Part shown: positions 11,150-23,588 of the stretch, in pieces
Layout of the letters: the number at the start of each line of letters is the position of its first letter
How positions within the stretch are numbered: the stretch's first letter is position 1
From: Gamsiella multidivaricata
Lineage: Eukaryota > Mortierellomycota > Mortierellomycetes > Mortierellales > Mortierellaceae
Length of the DNA stretch: 64,000 nt
NCBI RefSeq assembly: GCF_025024155.1
Contig: NW_026251759.1
Location: 219,288 to 283,287, forward strand
Reading direction: 5' to 3'
The notes under the pieces: generated by a model
Seen by the model: only the letters and a program-made list of their open reading frames with translations
The model's database searches: none
Told to the model about the DNA's origin: nothing
Position numbers and translations under genes: made by a program

Positions 11150-13580
11150 ATGTCTGCTCTCCGCTTCCCCAACTTGCCGCCCTCTGAGCCCCAGGGCTCC
11201 GATCTCCTCGCCCAGGAGCGTGCAAAGACCTCCTTCAGCGTCCACGAGCTCTCCACTTTCCTCTATGGAGAGATTTACCTCGAGAACCAGGAGCGACTCA
11301 TGGCCATTATCGAGAACGAACCCGCCTTCGACAAGTCGAACCGGTACTTCCGCGGACGCACCGAGCGTTTTGCGGCTGCCTTGCGCAAGGACCATGCTAT
11401 CGTCAAACTAGCCCAGAAACACAAGTGGACCCCAGATGTGTTCATCCAGGCAGAGCAATTGATCGACGAGCCTGGTCCCTTTGGTCTCCACAGAGGCATG
11501 TTCATGCCCACATTGGCCTCCCAAGGCACAGAGGAGCAAATCGAAAAGTTCTTGAAGCCTGCACAGAGATATGAGATCATCGGATGTTACGCGCAGACGG
11601 AATTGGGCCACGGTTCGAACGTGCAAGGAATTGAGACGACGGCGACCTACATCCCTGAGACAGACGAGTTCGAGATCCATACCCCGCACTTGACAGCATG
11701 CAAGTGGTGGATCGGAGGTCTGGGCAAGGCCGCAAACCATGCTGTGGTCATGGCTCGGTTGATCACGTCTGGCAAGGACCACGGCCCTCATGCGTTTGTG
11801 GTTCCTATTCGTTCGATGGAGGACCACACATTGCTTCCAGGCGTCATGGCTGGAGACATTGGTCCTAAGATGGGGTATGTTGTTATCCTTGTCGCTCTGT
11901 TGTGTCTTAATTGGCTATGTACTCAATTGATGAGGGAAGCGGCTCGGCTTGGCAAAAGCGAACACAAGTTATCGATACCAGATATTGTGGCCGGAATGAT
12001 CGATCGGCTGCGCACAGACATCGCTGCAACGTGATCTTTGCCGCTAGCAATACTCCCTAACCTTTGTTCATTTCTTTTGTTCACTAGATACAACACCACC
12101 GACAATGGTTGCATGTGGTTTGACCATTACCGCGTCCCTCGCATTTCCCTCCTCGCAAAGTTTTCGAGCATCAAGCCCGGCTCAGGCGAGTATATCAAGC
12201 CGCCTAACGCGAAGCTATCGTATGGAACCATGGTCTTAGTCCGTGCCTCCCTTGTGGGCGCGGCGCGCCAGGGCATCGCCAAGGCTGCGACCATTGCTAC
12301 TCGTTACTCCGCCATCCGCCGCCAATTCGTTGACAAGGACGCGCCCAAGAAGTTGGACAACCATGTCATCGAGACACCTGTCCTCGACTACTCGATGCAG
12401 CAATATCGACTTTTCCCAATCATCGCTGCTGCTTATGCGTTCTTCTTGACCAGCAAGGAGATGATGCGATTGTACCACCTCAACATGAAGAATATGGCCT
12501 CGGGTGATTTTTCGTTGCTGGCTGATGTCCATGCCTCAAGCTCAGGTCTTAAATCCCTGACCACCACCATGGCTGCCGCAGGGATCGAGGAATGTCGCCG
12601 TGCATGCGGTGGTCACGGTTTCTCTACCTTTTCGGGACTTCCTCTGTTGTTGCAGGACTATGGTAGGTTGATTCTCGTTTGTCCTTCACTTGCGGCATTT
12701 TACTTCCTGGTATTAGTGTATTAACACTTCTTGCAACGACTATACCATTATGCGGATGCTAATAGTCCCCAATGTGACCTGGGAGGGTGATAATTACATT
12801 CTGACCCAGCAAACGGGCCGGTATCTGTTCAAGTCCTTCCGCGAGCTGGTAGCGAAACGTAACTCTGGCAAGCTGAACGCCAGCCAGGTCAACAACCCAA
12901 CGCTCGCCTACATGAACACCTACCTCGAGAACCCGCAGCTCAAGTGCCCAGCCACCTCGGCAGCCCAGTTCCACAATCCTGAAATCCAACTTGCTGCATT
13001 CGGCCACCGCGCTGCATCATTGGTCGCACAGATTGTGCACGCATTGGATGTGGAGAAGCGCACCTGGAACTCGATGCTGGTTGACATTTACAACGTCTCT
13101 GTGGCCCACTGCCAATTCATCCTTGCTCAAAATTTTATCCTGGGCATCCGTGGCGAGATGTCTCAGCCCGATGGTGGTATCGACCCTGCAAAATCCCTTA
13201 CGCCTGGTGCGAAGGAGGCATTGAAGGACCTGTCGGATCTGTTCGCGATGCACACGATCCACAGGCAGCCGGGCGAGTTCTTGACATCGGGCTACTTGGA
13301 GGCGAAGCACATTTCGATGCTCGGGGAGGCGATCATGGAATTGATGGCGAACAAGATTCGACCAAATGCTGTGGGCTTTGTGGACGCATTTGCGTTCCCA
13401 GATTATTTGCTAAACAGTGCGATCGGTGCGTTCGACGGACGGGCGTATGAGCGCTACACGGAGATGGCGACGCGTGAGCCTTTGAATCAGACGGAGGTTG
13501 TGGAAGGATATGAACAGTACATTAAGCCGTTCACGAACCCGAAGGGATTGAGGGGACACACTCTGCAGGCGAGACTTTGA
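11150..13580 (+). CDS. Peroxisomal acyl-CoA oxidase
   Basis: Three exons (11150-11874, 12088-12662, 12766-13580) encode 704 residues, the usual size for fungal acyl-CoA oxidase. The enzyme oxidises acyl-CoA to trans-2-enoyl-CoA and passes electrons to oxygen, the first step of peroxisomal beta-oxidation. The FAD/acyl-CoA dehydrogenase-like core shows YAQTELGHGSNVQGIETTA, the CKWWIGGLGKAANHA segment, and RRACGGHGFS near residue 415, followed by WEGDNYILTQQTGRYL. The protein ends QARL. The last three residues, ARL, are an SKL-type PTS1 peroxisomal import signal, and no mitochondrial presequence is seen. An in-frame open extension upstream of 11150 is the pyrimidine-rich leader and is not used as the start. 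Confidence 0.95.
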
Positions 13581-13596
13581 GAAGCCGATAACCGAT

Positions 13597-13690
13597 AGAC
13601 CAGCCTAGGCTCGACCCAGACTGGATGTTTGCAATTTCCATTTTCATTTATGTTATCCGGAGGGGGCTGGGTCGAGCCTAAGACCAGCCT
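13597..13690. repeat. Inverted repeat flanked by 10-bp direct repeats (mini-MITE or hairpin)
   Basis: The 13-bp arms taggctcgaccca (13606-13618) and tgggtcgagccta (13668-13680) are perfect reverse complements. The pair is bracketed by agaccagcct at 13597-13606 and 13681-13690. It lies just after the acyl-CoA oxidase stop codon, so it could be a 3'-UTR hairpin or a very small inverted-repeat element. Confidence 0.7.
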
Positions 13691-13955
13691 ACAGAGGGCC
13701 TCGATCCGAACATCTCGTCGAACTTGCGGAGCAACACCGGCCAGAGCAGTTTGAGGCCATTAATTGTTATGAACAAAGCTATAAATAAAGCACATAGACA
13801 TGTCGAACATCGTTGACTAACGCCACCAATTCTCTGGGACACTGACAAAGTCTCTGCTCCGCATTTTTGGCGGCGTACAAGCATTTGCTTCCTCGCTCTC
13901 ATCTCCAAACTGACCATCGATTACAGCTGCACCAAGTTCATCAATCCCATCCACC

Positions 13956-15904
13956 ATGTCCTTGGGACCGTCTGCGAGCTGGAAGAGCACGTTCTTGAAT
14001 GTGCCCCCATTGACAAAGAGTGTATCGACAGCCGTGACACTGATGACAGCACTTGGGTTCTTGCTCCGCCTTCGGGACCTCGCCTTCTCCTACAGTGCGG
14101 CCGAAGGTGCCGACTATGACGACTCTGAAGCAGATCTGGTACCTCTACTAGCCCTTGTCCCTGTCTCGTAAGTGTACCAAGGATGGAACGACCATAGACA
14201 TGGAAGCAAGCAGGAACTGGAAACTACGGAGACTAAATCTCTCGTCTTCAAATGGCTCAAATGATAAATCGGTTGTTTAGGGCCCCATATCACCTCTGGA
14301 CCTTTGCAACGGCATCGTTTTTTGAACGGAATATCATAAAGGCAAGTGGAATAAATGATGCATTGGTGTCATCAACATGATCAGTAGAGGATGGCATTAT
14401 GAGGATTGTATTATGGGAATTGGATACGGCTTGTTCACCGCAGACCGCAGGTACAAAGTAGGAGCAATAAAAGCAGCATTGTCTGACTTCGCGTCTCTTT
14501 CTCGGCAAGCATTTTTCTAGTATGCCATCAATACCGCCATTCTCCTGGGCTGTGGTAAATACTTGGAGCGGGCCTGGGGATCTCGCGAGTTCTTCAAACT
14601 CCTCTGCATCTCCAGTATAGGTCCCATGCTTGGGATCTACCTGACCTACCTCTTCGGATATGTCATTCATGGTAATGACGAGCTGCTGTAAGTCCATTGA
14701 TATCTCGCATTGCTGGCGCTATTACACTTTTACTATTGCCTTGTGACTATGCCATTTCTTGCATCAATATTTTTTTTCTTTGGCGCAACAGGGCTTTTGA
14801 CACTGATAACTATGATGCACCATTATTTCGCCTTGGCGATAGATATGACACAGAGGCATATGGGATGACAGGCGTGCTGGCAGGGTTTTTGGTCGGATTC
14901 AAGCAACTGTTGCCTGAGTACCTTGTCACAATTTGGGGCGCACTCTCAGTCCGCGTTAAGGTATCGCTTTCAGCTTCGTATATCGGTGACATGTGGACCA
15001 TTACAGATGCAGGGAGCGGTAGCAAGGACAGACCTGGTTAACGGCCTCTCTCCCTTTTCTTTTTTTTTAGTCACTGCCATTACTGTTCACACTCTTTATG
15101 GTCTTTGAGGGTCTCATCTCCCATACCCAGATCCAGTTCTTGATGGCCATTTATGGCCTCTTTCTCTCCTGGATCTACTCCCGCTTCCTCAGAGTTCAAA
15201 ATGGCATCCGCGGTGACAGAAGCGAGACGTTTTCGTTCGCCTCATTCTTCCCAGAGTTTATTCAGTAATTTATCGGGTTCATTCTATTTGATGTCTTTCG
15301 CACCTTTTCCCATGAATGACAATGACAAGTTAAGGCTCATTGTTCGCACTTGATAATCGATAGACCTCCTGTCAAGGCCATTTCAGATTTTTGCTTCGGG
15401 GTCCTGGTAAAACTCCATATTTTCTCACCCACAGGATACGGAGGCTTTCATTACGACCTAGAGAATCCTCAAATGGCCGGCTTGGGCCATACATTCACGC
15501 AACCTGGCAGTCTCCGCGCTGAAGCCGAGCGGCGGAGGTAATTATTTTGTCATTGCTTGATGATATATCGCTTCGAAATGGTTTTTAACCAGGCTTAACA
15601 CATATCTCTTACAAATGATATGAATATGAACAGAACTTTGGCATTAAAGACATTGGACATGAAGATTCACGCAGCAGCTGGAAATAACAGCCCATTTTCA
15701 GGATCAGGAAGATCCGCCGGATCATCGTCGGCAGCGCCAGTATCCTTGCTATCATTGTCCGCCGAGCCGTTGCCTTCAGCGGACGATGGTGAGGATGAGG
15801 TCCTGTTCGATGCCACAGCATTGAATGCAAACGAACCACCGGCATTGGAGCGACCCAAGGAGACGACTAGTAGCGAAGCAAAATCGGAAGCGGATATGGT
15901 ATAG
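13956..15904 (+). CDS. TMEM115-like Golgi membrane protein (rhomboid-like fold)
   Basis: Seven exons give 415 residues: 13956-14167, 14281-14341, 14521-14687, 14792-14960, 15071-15264, 15364-15537 and 15634-15904. Intron 2 has a GCAAGT donor at 14342, and only this choice keeps phase. Features shared with the TMEM115 family (animal TMEM115, a Golgi protein involved in retrograde transport) are a LWTFATASFFE segment, GFLVGFKQLLPE, WIYSRFLR, and RGDRSETFSFASFFPE followed by a PVKAI segment. Several hydrophobic helices fill residues about 15-290. The C-terminal 110 residues are Ser/Ala/Glu-rich and probably cytosolic. TMEM115 is structurally related to rhomboids but lacks their catalytic residues, and I see no catalytic GxSG here. 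Confidence 0.88.
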
Positions 15905-16615
15905 GCTGCTATACACACCAAAAAAAAAAAGAAAAAAGAAATAGAAAAATTATAAAGGCTGCATCAAACCTATTGATTTGGTCAACGATTTGAGTAAGGG
16001 CTTGACTGTCGGTCGGAGTGCTGATTATACTACCAAAGAATTGGAGTAGTTCTTTTGGCCTCAATTTTTTTAAGGTTTTTTTAGAGCGTTTTGATGTTAG
16101 GGTTTATTAGGAGTTCTTCATGAGTAGAATCTAGTTATCCGGGGAGCTGGCTGCATGAAACGACGCAGAGCGAATGTGTTTTGTCGACAAAGTACAGTTG
16201 CTTTGGCACCAGGACGCAAATTACTGTGGTATCTGGAGTCTGAGACACCTTAGACTCTATTCGCAAAGCGTATGGATAGATTGAATGACTGTGTCCATTT
16301 GGCCCCCCCTCCCCGCTTCTGCTCTGTGTGCTTAGCCCAATAAACATCCATGCTGGCTTCCTGGCAGTAATCGCTGGGACTAATGACCAATGCGTGCTTA
16401 TCTACTTGGTTGCATGCAGCAAAAACATCCGTGCACCTGCACGGAGGACGTTGTCGGCCAGCGAGTGACGCTCCTCATCCCCCTGACCCTCCTCGTCATA
16501 GGTCGTCTACGCGACTTGAAACAAAAAATAAAAAGCGCGCAGTGCTCGGGTCTGTTGACGCCCTCTTCATTTCTTCAACATTTCTCATTCACCTTCTCAT
16601 TCTCATTCTTCATTC
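15905..16615. other. Intergenic region, no gene seen
   Basis: This is a 3' region with A- and T-runs and then the promoter side of the RING gene. CT-rich sequence starts at about 16555. No coding signal is convincing. Confidence 0.6.
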
Positions 16616-18818
16616 ATGTTCCGCGGTGCTTCCTTTTTCCTGCTCCTCAACTGGGTCTTTGTCGTCGTCTGGTTCGGCTCCTCCTTTGAATCCACAGCTG
16701 CCACTATCGTCGTCCTTGTACGAACAGCCTGCCTGTGTAAAAATTAACTTTTATTATTCTCCGGAGAATGGAATAAGGGAAGACTGACAATCTGCTCACC
16801 CTTTTACTTTTTGCAAACCCTGGCCCTGTCTGAGCACATAGGCGACAAATGATAGTTTTGTCGACAGAACAGCGGCCTTCGGACCACGAATCCCAGGACA
16901 AGGGTTTGTGCTCAACCTGATTGCCGTCGAGACGCTTGATCCTACCCAGGAAACAACCGCCTGTCGCCCAGTTTCTGACGTGTCCATCGCTGGGTCCTGG
17001 GCCGCCTTGGTCGAACGTGGAGGCGACTGCAGCTTTGTAGAGAAGGTCCGCAACATGCAGGCCAGTGGGGCCAGGGCTGTTATTGTTGGCGACAACCAGC
17101 GCAGTGGACTCATTACGATGTATGCGCGAGGTACGGACAATGGTGCTCACACGCAACAACACATGCTTTGAATATGTCGCACATTCTCTTGCTTGCCCTT
17201 GCCTTTTAATCCCCACCGTCAATGCGTTCTCATTCGAGAAAGAAAAAGAGGGAAGAATAGACCGCGTGCTGGTTCAATTGATTGGGACACAAAGAAAGGA
17301 ACCACATGTTGTTGTATAGCATCTGTTTTCCATATACTCATTCTATGTCATGGACGATAATGGCTACTTCTTCCTCTTTTTCCCCCGTCCGCAGCATATG
17401 CAGTGGAAAAAGGAGAGACATGTAAAAAATCTTTGGATCAAATGAGGACGCAGACAACAGACGTTGGTTGAATCGCTTGTTTGCAACCATGAACACACAA
17501 ACAACACATGCGTACCACACACTCGCACTCACAAAACAGGCCTAACCGACCTGCCCTGCCCTCTCTTGCCCTCTCTTTCCCTCTAATGGAGCCCCTCCAC
17601 ATACCATATTTCCCCCATACAGCATGCAAGGATCATATTTTGCTCCACAAAACGTGATGCATATCTTAGTATCGTTTTTATCCATGAGGGCCGCCCTTTC
17701 TTTTGACGTTAATACGTCCAACTTCGAATTGGTCCATAATAGAAGACACCTCAGATGTCCTGATCCCATCTGTCTTCATCGCCCAGCACCACTACCGGGA
17801 GCTGCGATACCTTGGCATAGGGTTCGGATGGGACTTTCTGATCAAAATGACGCCCGATGATCTGGACTGGTAAGTGCATCCCACACTCCGATCAAGAAAC
17901 AGGAAACAGGAACCAGGAACCAGGAACAAAATACCACCTGATGTTAGACTCATATCCTAACCGCCAGATCTGTAACTACATTATCCTCTTGCGTCTAGGC
18001 CGCTGCTGGACGTAATCATCTTCATCGTCCTCTCCCCCGCGTTCGTGCTCTTCTTCCTCTACTTCCTATGGCGTGTCCGTATTCGCCAACAACACGTTGC
18101 AGATCTGGCGCCAACCGAGACCGTGACAAACTTACCCATCAAAATCTTCTATGCTTCAAAGCTCAAGGAGAACGACCCTGTTGAGTGCGTGATCTGTCTG
18201 GACGACTTTGAGGACGAGGCCGAGCTACGCGTCCTGCCCTGTCGACACGAGTACCATGTCGCATGTATCGATAGTTGGCTTACGACGCGCAAGAAATTTG
18301 TACGCTTCTATTGAATCTACCGCTGCTTTATGCGCTCTGTCATTATGCTCCGAGCTAATACCGTTTCCATTCTGTTTCTACAGTGTCCGATTTGCAAACG
18401 GGATATCTGCACATCTACGGAATCAACGCCTCTGCTTTCCAACAACGCGTCATCGTCATCCTCATCCTCACCAACTGCCACCAATATCCCGCGACGAGCA
18501 CTACCATCCAGCAGGGCGAATCCTCAGACCAGCGCTGCTCTAGCGAATCTGTCCCTTCTCGCGCCTCCTCCTCCTCCTCCTTCAACTACATCCTCTTCAT
18601 CGTCCTCTTCATCATCCTCTTCAGGGCCCTCTTCGTCTTCAGCTAGACCCTTTCTCAGTAGCATCGTGGCATCCACATGGCCACCTGAGAACCATCGATC
18701 CAGTACGGGTCGATACGATGGACCATCCACTTCTGAGAATGCAGCGACTGTTGCAAGAAATCCAGGGTCATCAGTACAACCACAAGTACAAACAGTTCCA
18801 GGAATACAACGGCAGTAG
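16616..18818 (+). CDS. PA-TM-RING type E3 ubiquitin ligase
   Basis: Five exons, 413 residues: 16616-16736, 16873-17130, 17743-17869, 17999-18299 and 18384-18818. An N-terminal hydrophobic signal sequence precedes a protease-associated (PA) domain, marked by FGPRIP, the CSFVEKVRNMQASGARAVIVG segment and LIPSVFIAQ. One transmembrane helix (VIIFIVLSPAFVLFFLYFLW) is followed by a RING-H2 finger: CVIC, CRHEYHVACIDSWL and CPIC. The order matches the RNF13/GRAIL family, endosomal or vacuolar membrane ligases with the RING facing the cytosol. The tail is Ser/Pro-rich. The first donor is slightly ambiguous (GTGTAA or GTAAAA, two bases apart; I used the latter). Intron 2 is long (612 bases). Confidence 0.88.
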
Positions 18819-20220
18819 CCGGACCATGCCATGGAGTAGGAGCGTTTTTTTTTTTTTCGGAGGGCTTGATGTAGCCGGAGATATGGAAGATTAAGAAGAG
18901 AGATGTTGTTCTAGGCGCATTCCACTTCGTATAGACAATAAATCAGTGCTATTGGCATCTTGTTAGCAATACGCGATGGAGCCAGGACAGATGGAGAAAA
19001 AGAGAATGGATAAAGCTCAGCTTTTGAATTTCCCTTGTTTCTTGACCGCATAGCACAAGATCTCTTCGCGCACGAGGAATGGCGCTGCAAATCAAGCCAT
19101 TGGATCGGAATGTGTGCGCTGCAGGCTTATTTGGAATAGCAGATGGAGGGAAAGCAATATTCAACGGAAGAGCTTTCTATATTGGTTTTGAGTGAACGGG
19201 CTAGCCATTGGCGTAAAGTACAGTCTCAGTACAATGGTTACATGTAGCGATGCTGTGTATGAGTTGCCTCGACAATGCAATAGAGCGTCGCGGTATAGTA
19301 TCCGCTTCTCTGATATGCACTCCGAGTAACTAGATATAGATAGCACCGCGAGTACTTGCCAAGTACTCTTATAGATACTCATCCGTGAGTCAAACATGAA
19401 GGTGGGAGCCCTGGACGCGTCGTTTTGAGAATACAACTATAGGGGCGCGAGAGAGATCAATTTGCGCAGAAAGCGCGTTATATATACTTCAAGATTGCAT
19501 TACGCAGATTACCCTCCAAGAAGGAAGACCTTGGCTCTGTATTTTATGAGCTGCAGAAACAAAGACACAGAACTGATCAAAGACCTTAAGGCCCACATGG
19601 ACTTTGCAGAGTTTGGCCCTGTTTTCTCTAAGGATATTCTGTCGACGCGGCTTTCCAGACCTGAAGTACGGACACGTAAAAGTCAACTCGATGGATTACA
19701 TACTCGATTATCTTCATTTTTTTTTTTTTTTTGTTTAAATCAGTCGACAGTATTTGAGGATTAGCAAAACAGTTTAGAAAGGATCTTGACCCAACTGGTC
19801 AAAAGAAATCCTGCTTCGATCCAGGCAAAAGGAATTGGTATTCAACCATGAATATGTACTTGGTGTAATAAACCGGGAGCTGGACCTGGTCTTCGGTGTT
19901 AAATCGTTTCGTGCCGTGAATTATGGACACTCGCAATTCCGCATTGTCTTTCGTCGCTTTGCAGCTCATATATGACTTGCATGCAATGAACCATACTTTG
20001 GGCGGAGTAGCGAATACACAGGGGTCCCGAGAGTGCACCACGCCGCTTCATTTCCTGAAAGGGTGGCTGAGGATTTGAATTGCTTCAAGCCAATCAGAAC
20101 TCCCAGCTCAGGGGCGACTGTACAGCACAGAAAAGGACCGATGCATTCCATCCCGCTACTTGCTCACTCCACTTTCCATTCCCACTCGTCTGTTCATTCC
20201 CTGATCACTAGACAATCGTC
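18819..20220. other. Intergenic region without a supported gene
   Basis: It holds the 3' region of the RING gene, a T-run near 18846 and another near 19718. Two unsupported open frames lie here, plus at 19462-19764 and minus at 19799-20041. Neither shows a domain or a convincing splice context. Confidence 0.5.
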
Positions 20221-20936
20221 ATGTCCAACTACAACGACAGCCAGCGATACACCTCGAACTCGGGCAGGGCCCCTAACCCTGCCAAGAACCGCCAGATCCC
20301 CAACGACCTCAGGGCTAACGGCACCAACGGTGTCTTGTGCTTCGGCTGCGGACAGACAAAGACGCGTCTGGCATTCAGTGAGACCCAGCTCAAGAAGGCC
20401 GCCAACAAGAAGCACCAAATCATGTGCAAGAGCTGTAAGTCCACTACAAACCACTGCATCTCACACTTTTTGCTTTCGTTTCGCTTCTTGCTTTTGCTTC
20501 AAAACGACAGCTATGGTTCAGCTCCAAGTCAATGCACGACAGTCTACTATACCACAGACGAAGAGCACCGATCATTAACACTGTCAACTGTTGCTTCATG
20601 TTGTAGGTATCCCCGCCCAGCCAACCACACTCAGATGTATAAGGTGCTCAAAGTCACTTCCCATGGATAGTTTCTCCAAGGTATGGTCCTATATCAACGT
20701 TGGACTGAGCTGAACAGGACTGGACATTGACAGGTGGTAATCCAAGGACCGTGATTGACCACTGACAGCCATCGGTATGTATTTGATCCGCGCAACTATA
20801 GACACAGAGAAAGCGTCAGGAGAAGGCTACATGCATCGAGTGCCGCACTTCTATTGACGAAGACGACTCTCAGGACGACTTTGACATAGAGGAGGACCCT
20901 GATTGGTACGAGGGCGATATCAGGGACATTTTGTAA
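20221..20936 (+). CDS. Small Stc1-domain-like zinc protein
   Basis: Three exons (20221-20434, 20607-20680, 20802-20936) join in phase to 140 residues. Four CxxC pairs appear in order: CFGC with FSETQLKK after it, CKSC, CIRC with PMDSFSK after it, and CIEC. The alternation of CxxC with a short FS..QLxK helix is the hallmark of the Stc1 domain. Fission-yeast Stc1 links RNAi to the Clr4 heterochromatin complex, but many fungi carry small Stc1-domain proteins of unknown role. The C-terminus is acidic (DEDDSQDDFDIEEDPDWYEG). Its function in heterochromatin is therefore only a possibility. Confidence 0.78.
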
Positions 20937-21336
20937 ACAGGACCTGGGTTGGATTCCTCAGCTGGGTCAGCACACAGCGCTTTCCAGGACCCACCTGAGC
21001 TCCTTCTTTTCTGGCACCATATAGTATTCGATTTGATACTGCCTTTTCTTTTCTCTGTCCATTATTGAACAGGGCAGGGGTTTTTTCTCAATAAAAAAAG
21101 TCCAATTGGGGTGCCAATTGGCAGCCTAATTAAAGGGCCGCAACTTTTTTTCCTTCACTGCACAATCATGTGAGAGCAAGCCACCACGCATTTTTTTTCC
21201 TTCGCCCGCTCATTTCGATCCAAGGAGGATCCCTCGCAGCACCTTTTTTTTTGTTTGTTCGTTTGGTTGTTCGATTCGTCACCCTTCTCCATAGCCGACC
21301 AAGCTGCCCTAATTTATATACATTAATCCCACAGCC

Positions 21337-22849
21337 ATGGCCACGAACAGCATCAAGATCTTTGCCGGTAACTCCCATGTCGAGTTGGCCAAGCTGGTTG
21401 CTCGGTAAGGACATCTGACCGTCGCTGTTCGTTTTCGGGAATGCCTCTGGGGAATCAAAGGACGGCCCAAGCAGGACACAATCACGCCAGAGCAGGAAAA
21501 ATGACCACATATGGCAAATACGACGACCACTATCAGCGGCATACTGTGTCAACCCTACAGAAACGGCATGGGACACCATACAGTTCAACGACCGTTGCTC
21601 CTCCGTCTCCGGCACAAGTGGGAGCTCAGTTTGCATTTTTCTCACGAGAAACCTCAGCCCCGAGCCATGGTTGTTTCAGTGACTGTGGGCGGGCCGCATA
21701 TATATTTTTTTTTTTTTGCTTCTCCACTTTCTTGTCTGAGCGTTCCGAGAGTGGCCGCTCACAGCATATTGAGCAATAATACTCACCATGCAATTGGAAT
21801 CCATCGCTGCTTCTGTTTGATAGCCGCCTCGGAACCGAGCTCTCCAAAGCTGTTGTGCTCAAGTACTCGAACCAGGAGACCTCGGTCACCATTGGAGAGT
21901 CCGTGCGTGATGAGGATGTGTACATTATCCAGTCTGGGTGCGGCGAGATCAACGACAACTTGATGGAGCTCCTCATCATGATCAACGCCTGCAAGACCGC
22001 CTCTGCTCGCCGTATCACCGCTATCATCCCCTGCTTCCCCTATGCTCGTCAGGACAAGAAGGACAAGTCGCGTGCCCCCATCACCGCAAAGTTGATTGCC
22101 AACATGTTGACCGTTGCCGGCGCCAACCACGTTATCACTATGGATCTTCATGCCTCTCAGATCCAGGGATTCTTCAACGTTCCCGTCGACAACCTGTACG
22201 CGGAGCCCAACACTTTGAGATACATCGCCGAGAACATTCCTGATTACAAGAACGGCGTTATCGTCTCGCCTGATGCTGGTGGTGCCAAGAGGTAATGAAC
22301 ACGGCTGTGCGACCATGCTTTGGAGTCACACTCGATGACCAATCGATCAATATCGCATATTGATTCTGAATGATCAAGCGGCGCTGACGAACTGTTTTCA
22401 TCACTTTGCGGTCGCCACTATGTAGAGCTACGTCGATTGCCGATCGTCTGGACTTGGACTTTGCTCTGATCCACAAGGAGCGCAAGAAGGCCAACGAGGT
22501 CTCGAGGATGGTCTTGGTCGGAGATGTTAAGGGAAAGATCGCAATTTTGGTAGATGATATGGCCGATACCTGCGGTACTCTCGGATTGGCAGCCAAGACG
22601 CTGGCAGAGAATGGTGCCATCAAGGTCTACGCCATTGTCACGCACGGCATTCTGTGCGGCAAGGCTGTGCAGGTCATCAATGACAGCGTCCTGACCAAGG
22701 TCGTCGTCACTAACACTGTTCCTCATGAGGATAAGAAGAAAATCTGCCCCAAGTTGGATACGATTGACATCTCTGGCACGCTTGCTGAAGCCATTCGTCG
22801 CACACACAATGGAGAGTCTGTCAGCTATCTTTTCAACCATGCTGTCTAA
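21337..22849 (+). CDS. Ribose-phosphate pyrophosphokinase (PRPP synthetase)
   Basis: Three exons (21337-21404, 21824-22291, 22426-22849) give 319 residues, essentially the length of eukaryotic PRPS. The enzyme makes phosphoribosyl pyrophosphate from ribose 5-phosphate and ATP, feeding purine, pyrimidine, histidine, tryptophan and NAD synthesis. Visible hallmarks are KIFAGNSH at the N-terminus, the [16 protein letters not shown] catalytic loop, [20 protein letters not shown] and the PRPP-binding loop [14 protein letters not shown]. The first exon is only 22 codons long and intron 1 is 419 bases, so a gene finder could miss the true start. No inserted regulatory domain is present. Confidence 0.96.
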
Positions 22850-23042
22850 AAGGCATTTATATCTCCCCACTCTCACTCTCTGTTTTACATTATTTTTTTC
22901 TTGTCTTATCAAACCGAAGCATTGGGACTTTATGGCCCTCGATTTTTATTACACACACACACACTCACACATTCATCAACTCGCACACTTCTCATTTTCA
23001 CAATAAACACTTGGTCTGAAAACAAACAGAGGAGGAGAAAAG

Positions 23043-23084
23043 AAAATGCGGACGGGCGGAGTGAGCATCGCTTCTCCGCATTTT
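23043..23084. repeat. 10-bp perfect inverted repeat
   Basis: The arms aaaatgcgga (23043-23052) and tccgcatttt (23075-23084) enclose a 22-base loop between the PRPP synthetase and mannosidase genes. The downstream arm is preceded by ct, giving ctccgcattttt, and the same 12 bases occur near 13857 upstream of the TMEM115-like gene. Confidence 0.7.
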
Positions 23085-23175
23085 TAAAATCCAGGGGCGC
23101 AATGAGCCAACTTTAAATAAACAGCATTGGTTGGTATTCTTTCAGACTCCCCATTCTTTCAGCTTTTCATCTTGC

Positions 23176-23182
23176 TATAAAA
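23176..23182 (+). promoter_or_regulatory. TATA-like element upstream of mannosidase gene
   Basis: TATAAAA lies about 410 bases before the chosen ATG at 23589. The frame of that ATG is open back to a stop overlapping this box but has no earlier in-frame ATG, so the interval is best read as a long 5' leader. Confidence 0.35.
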
Positions 23183-23588
23183 CGATCAAGACATTTCCAT
23201 CTACCATCCCCACTCCCGAAGACTCCATCCCGAGTCTTCACAAGACGAACACAACCTCAAGCTGGCTTCGATATCAGGAACACCGCTTCTCGCACCCCAA
23301 CCGAGTCATTATCCCAACCAGTCACCCTCGCCATCTTCAGGGATCAAAGCACAGGTTGAAGAGTCCACTCGAGGGCACGGCCAAGATACCAACACCACTG
23401 GAACAACGCCATCCAGTACGGTCATTGAGCCCACTAATCCGTCAATACTTCGACAAAGGCGTGCCACCAACGTACCAGACGTACCAGACGCACCAGCGAG
23501 TAAGAGCCTGGACGGTACTGAGCTCGGAGTGGCTGAACACGACAGATCATTGACCCAGCCTTCACCGCCCGAAAAGCAGGACCTGAAC

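Noticed and set aside
19462..20041. Two open frames between the RING and Stc1-like genes
   Set aside because: No recognisable domain, poor start contexts, T-runs inside.
23131..23553. 140-codon frame upstream of the mannosidase
   Set aside because: Different frame from the gene and low complexity; better explained as leader sequence.
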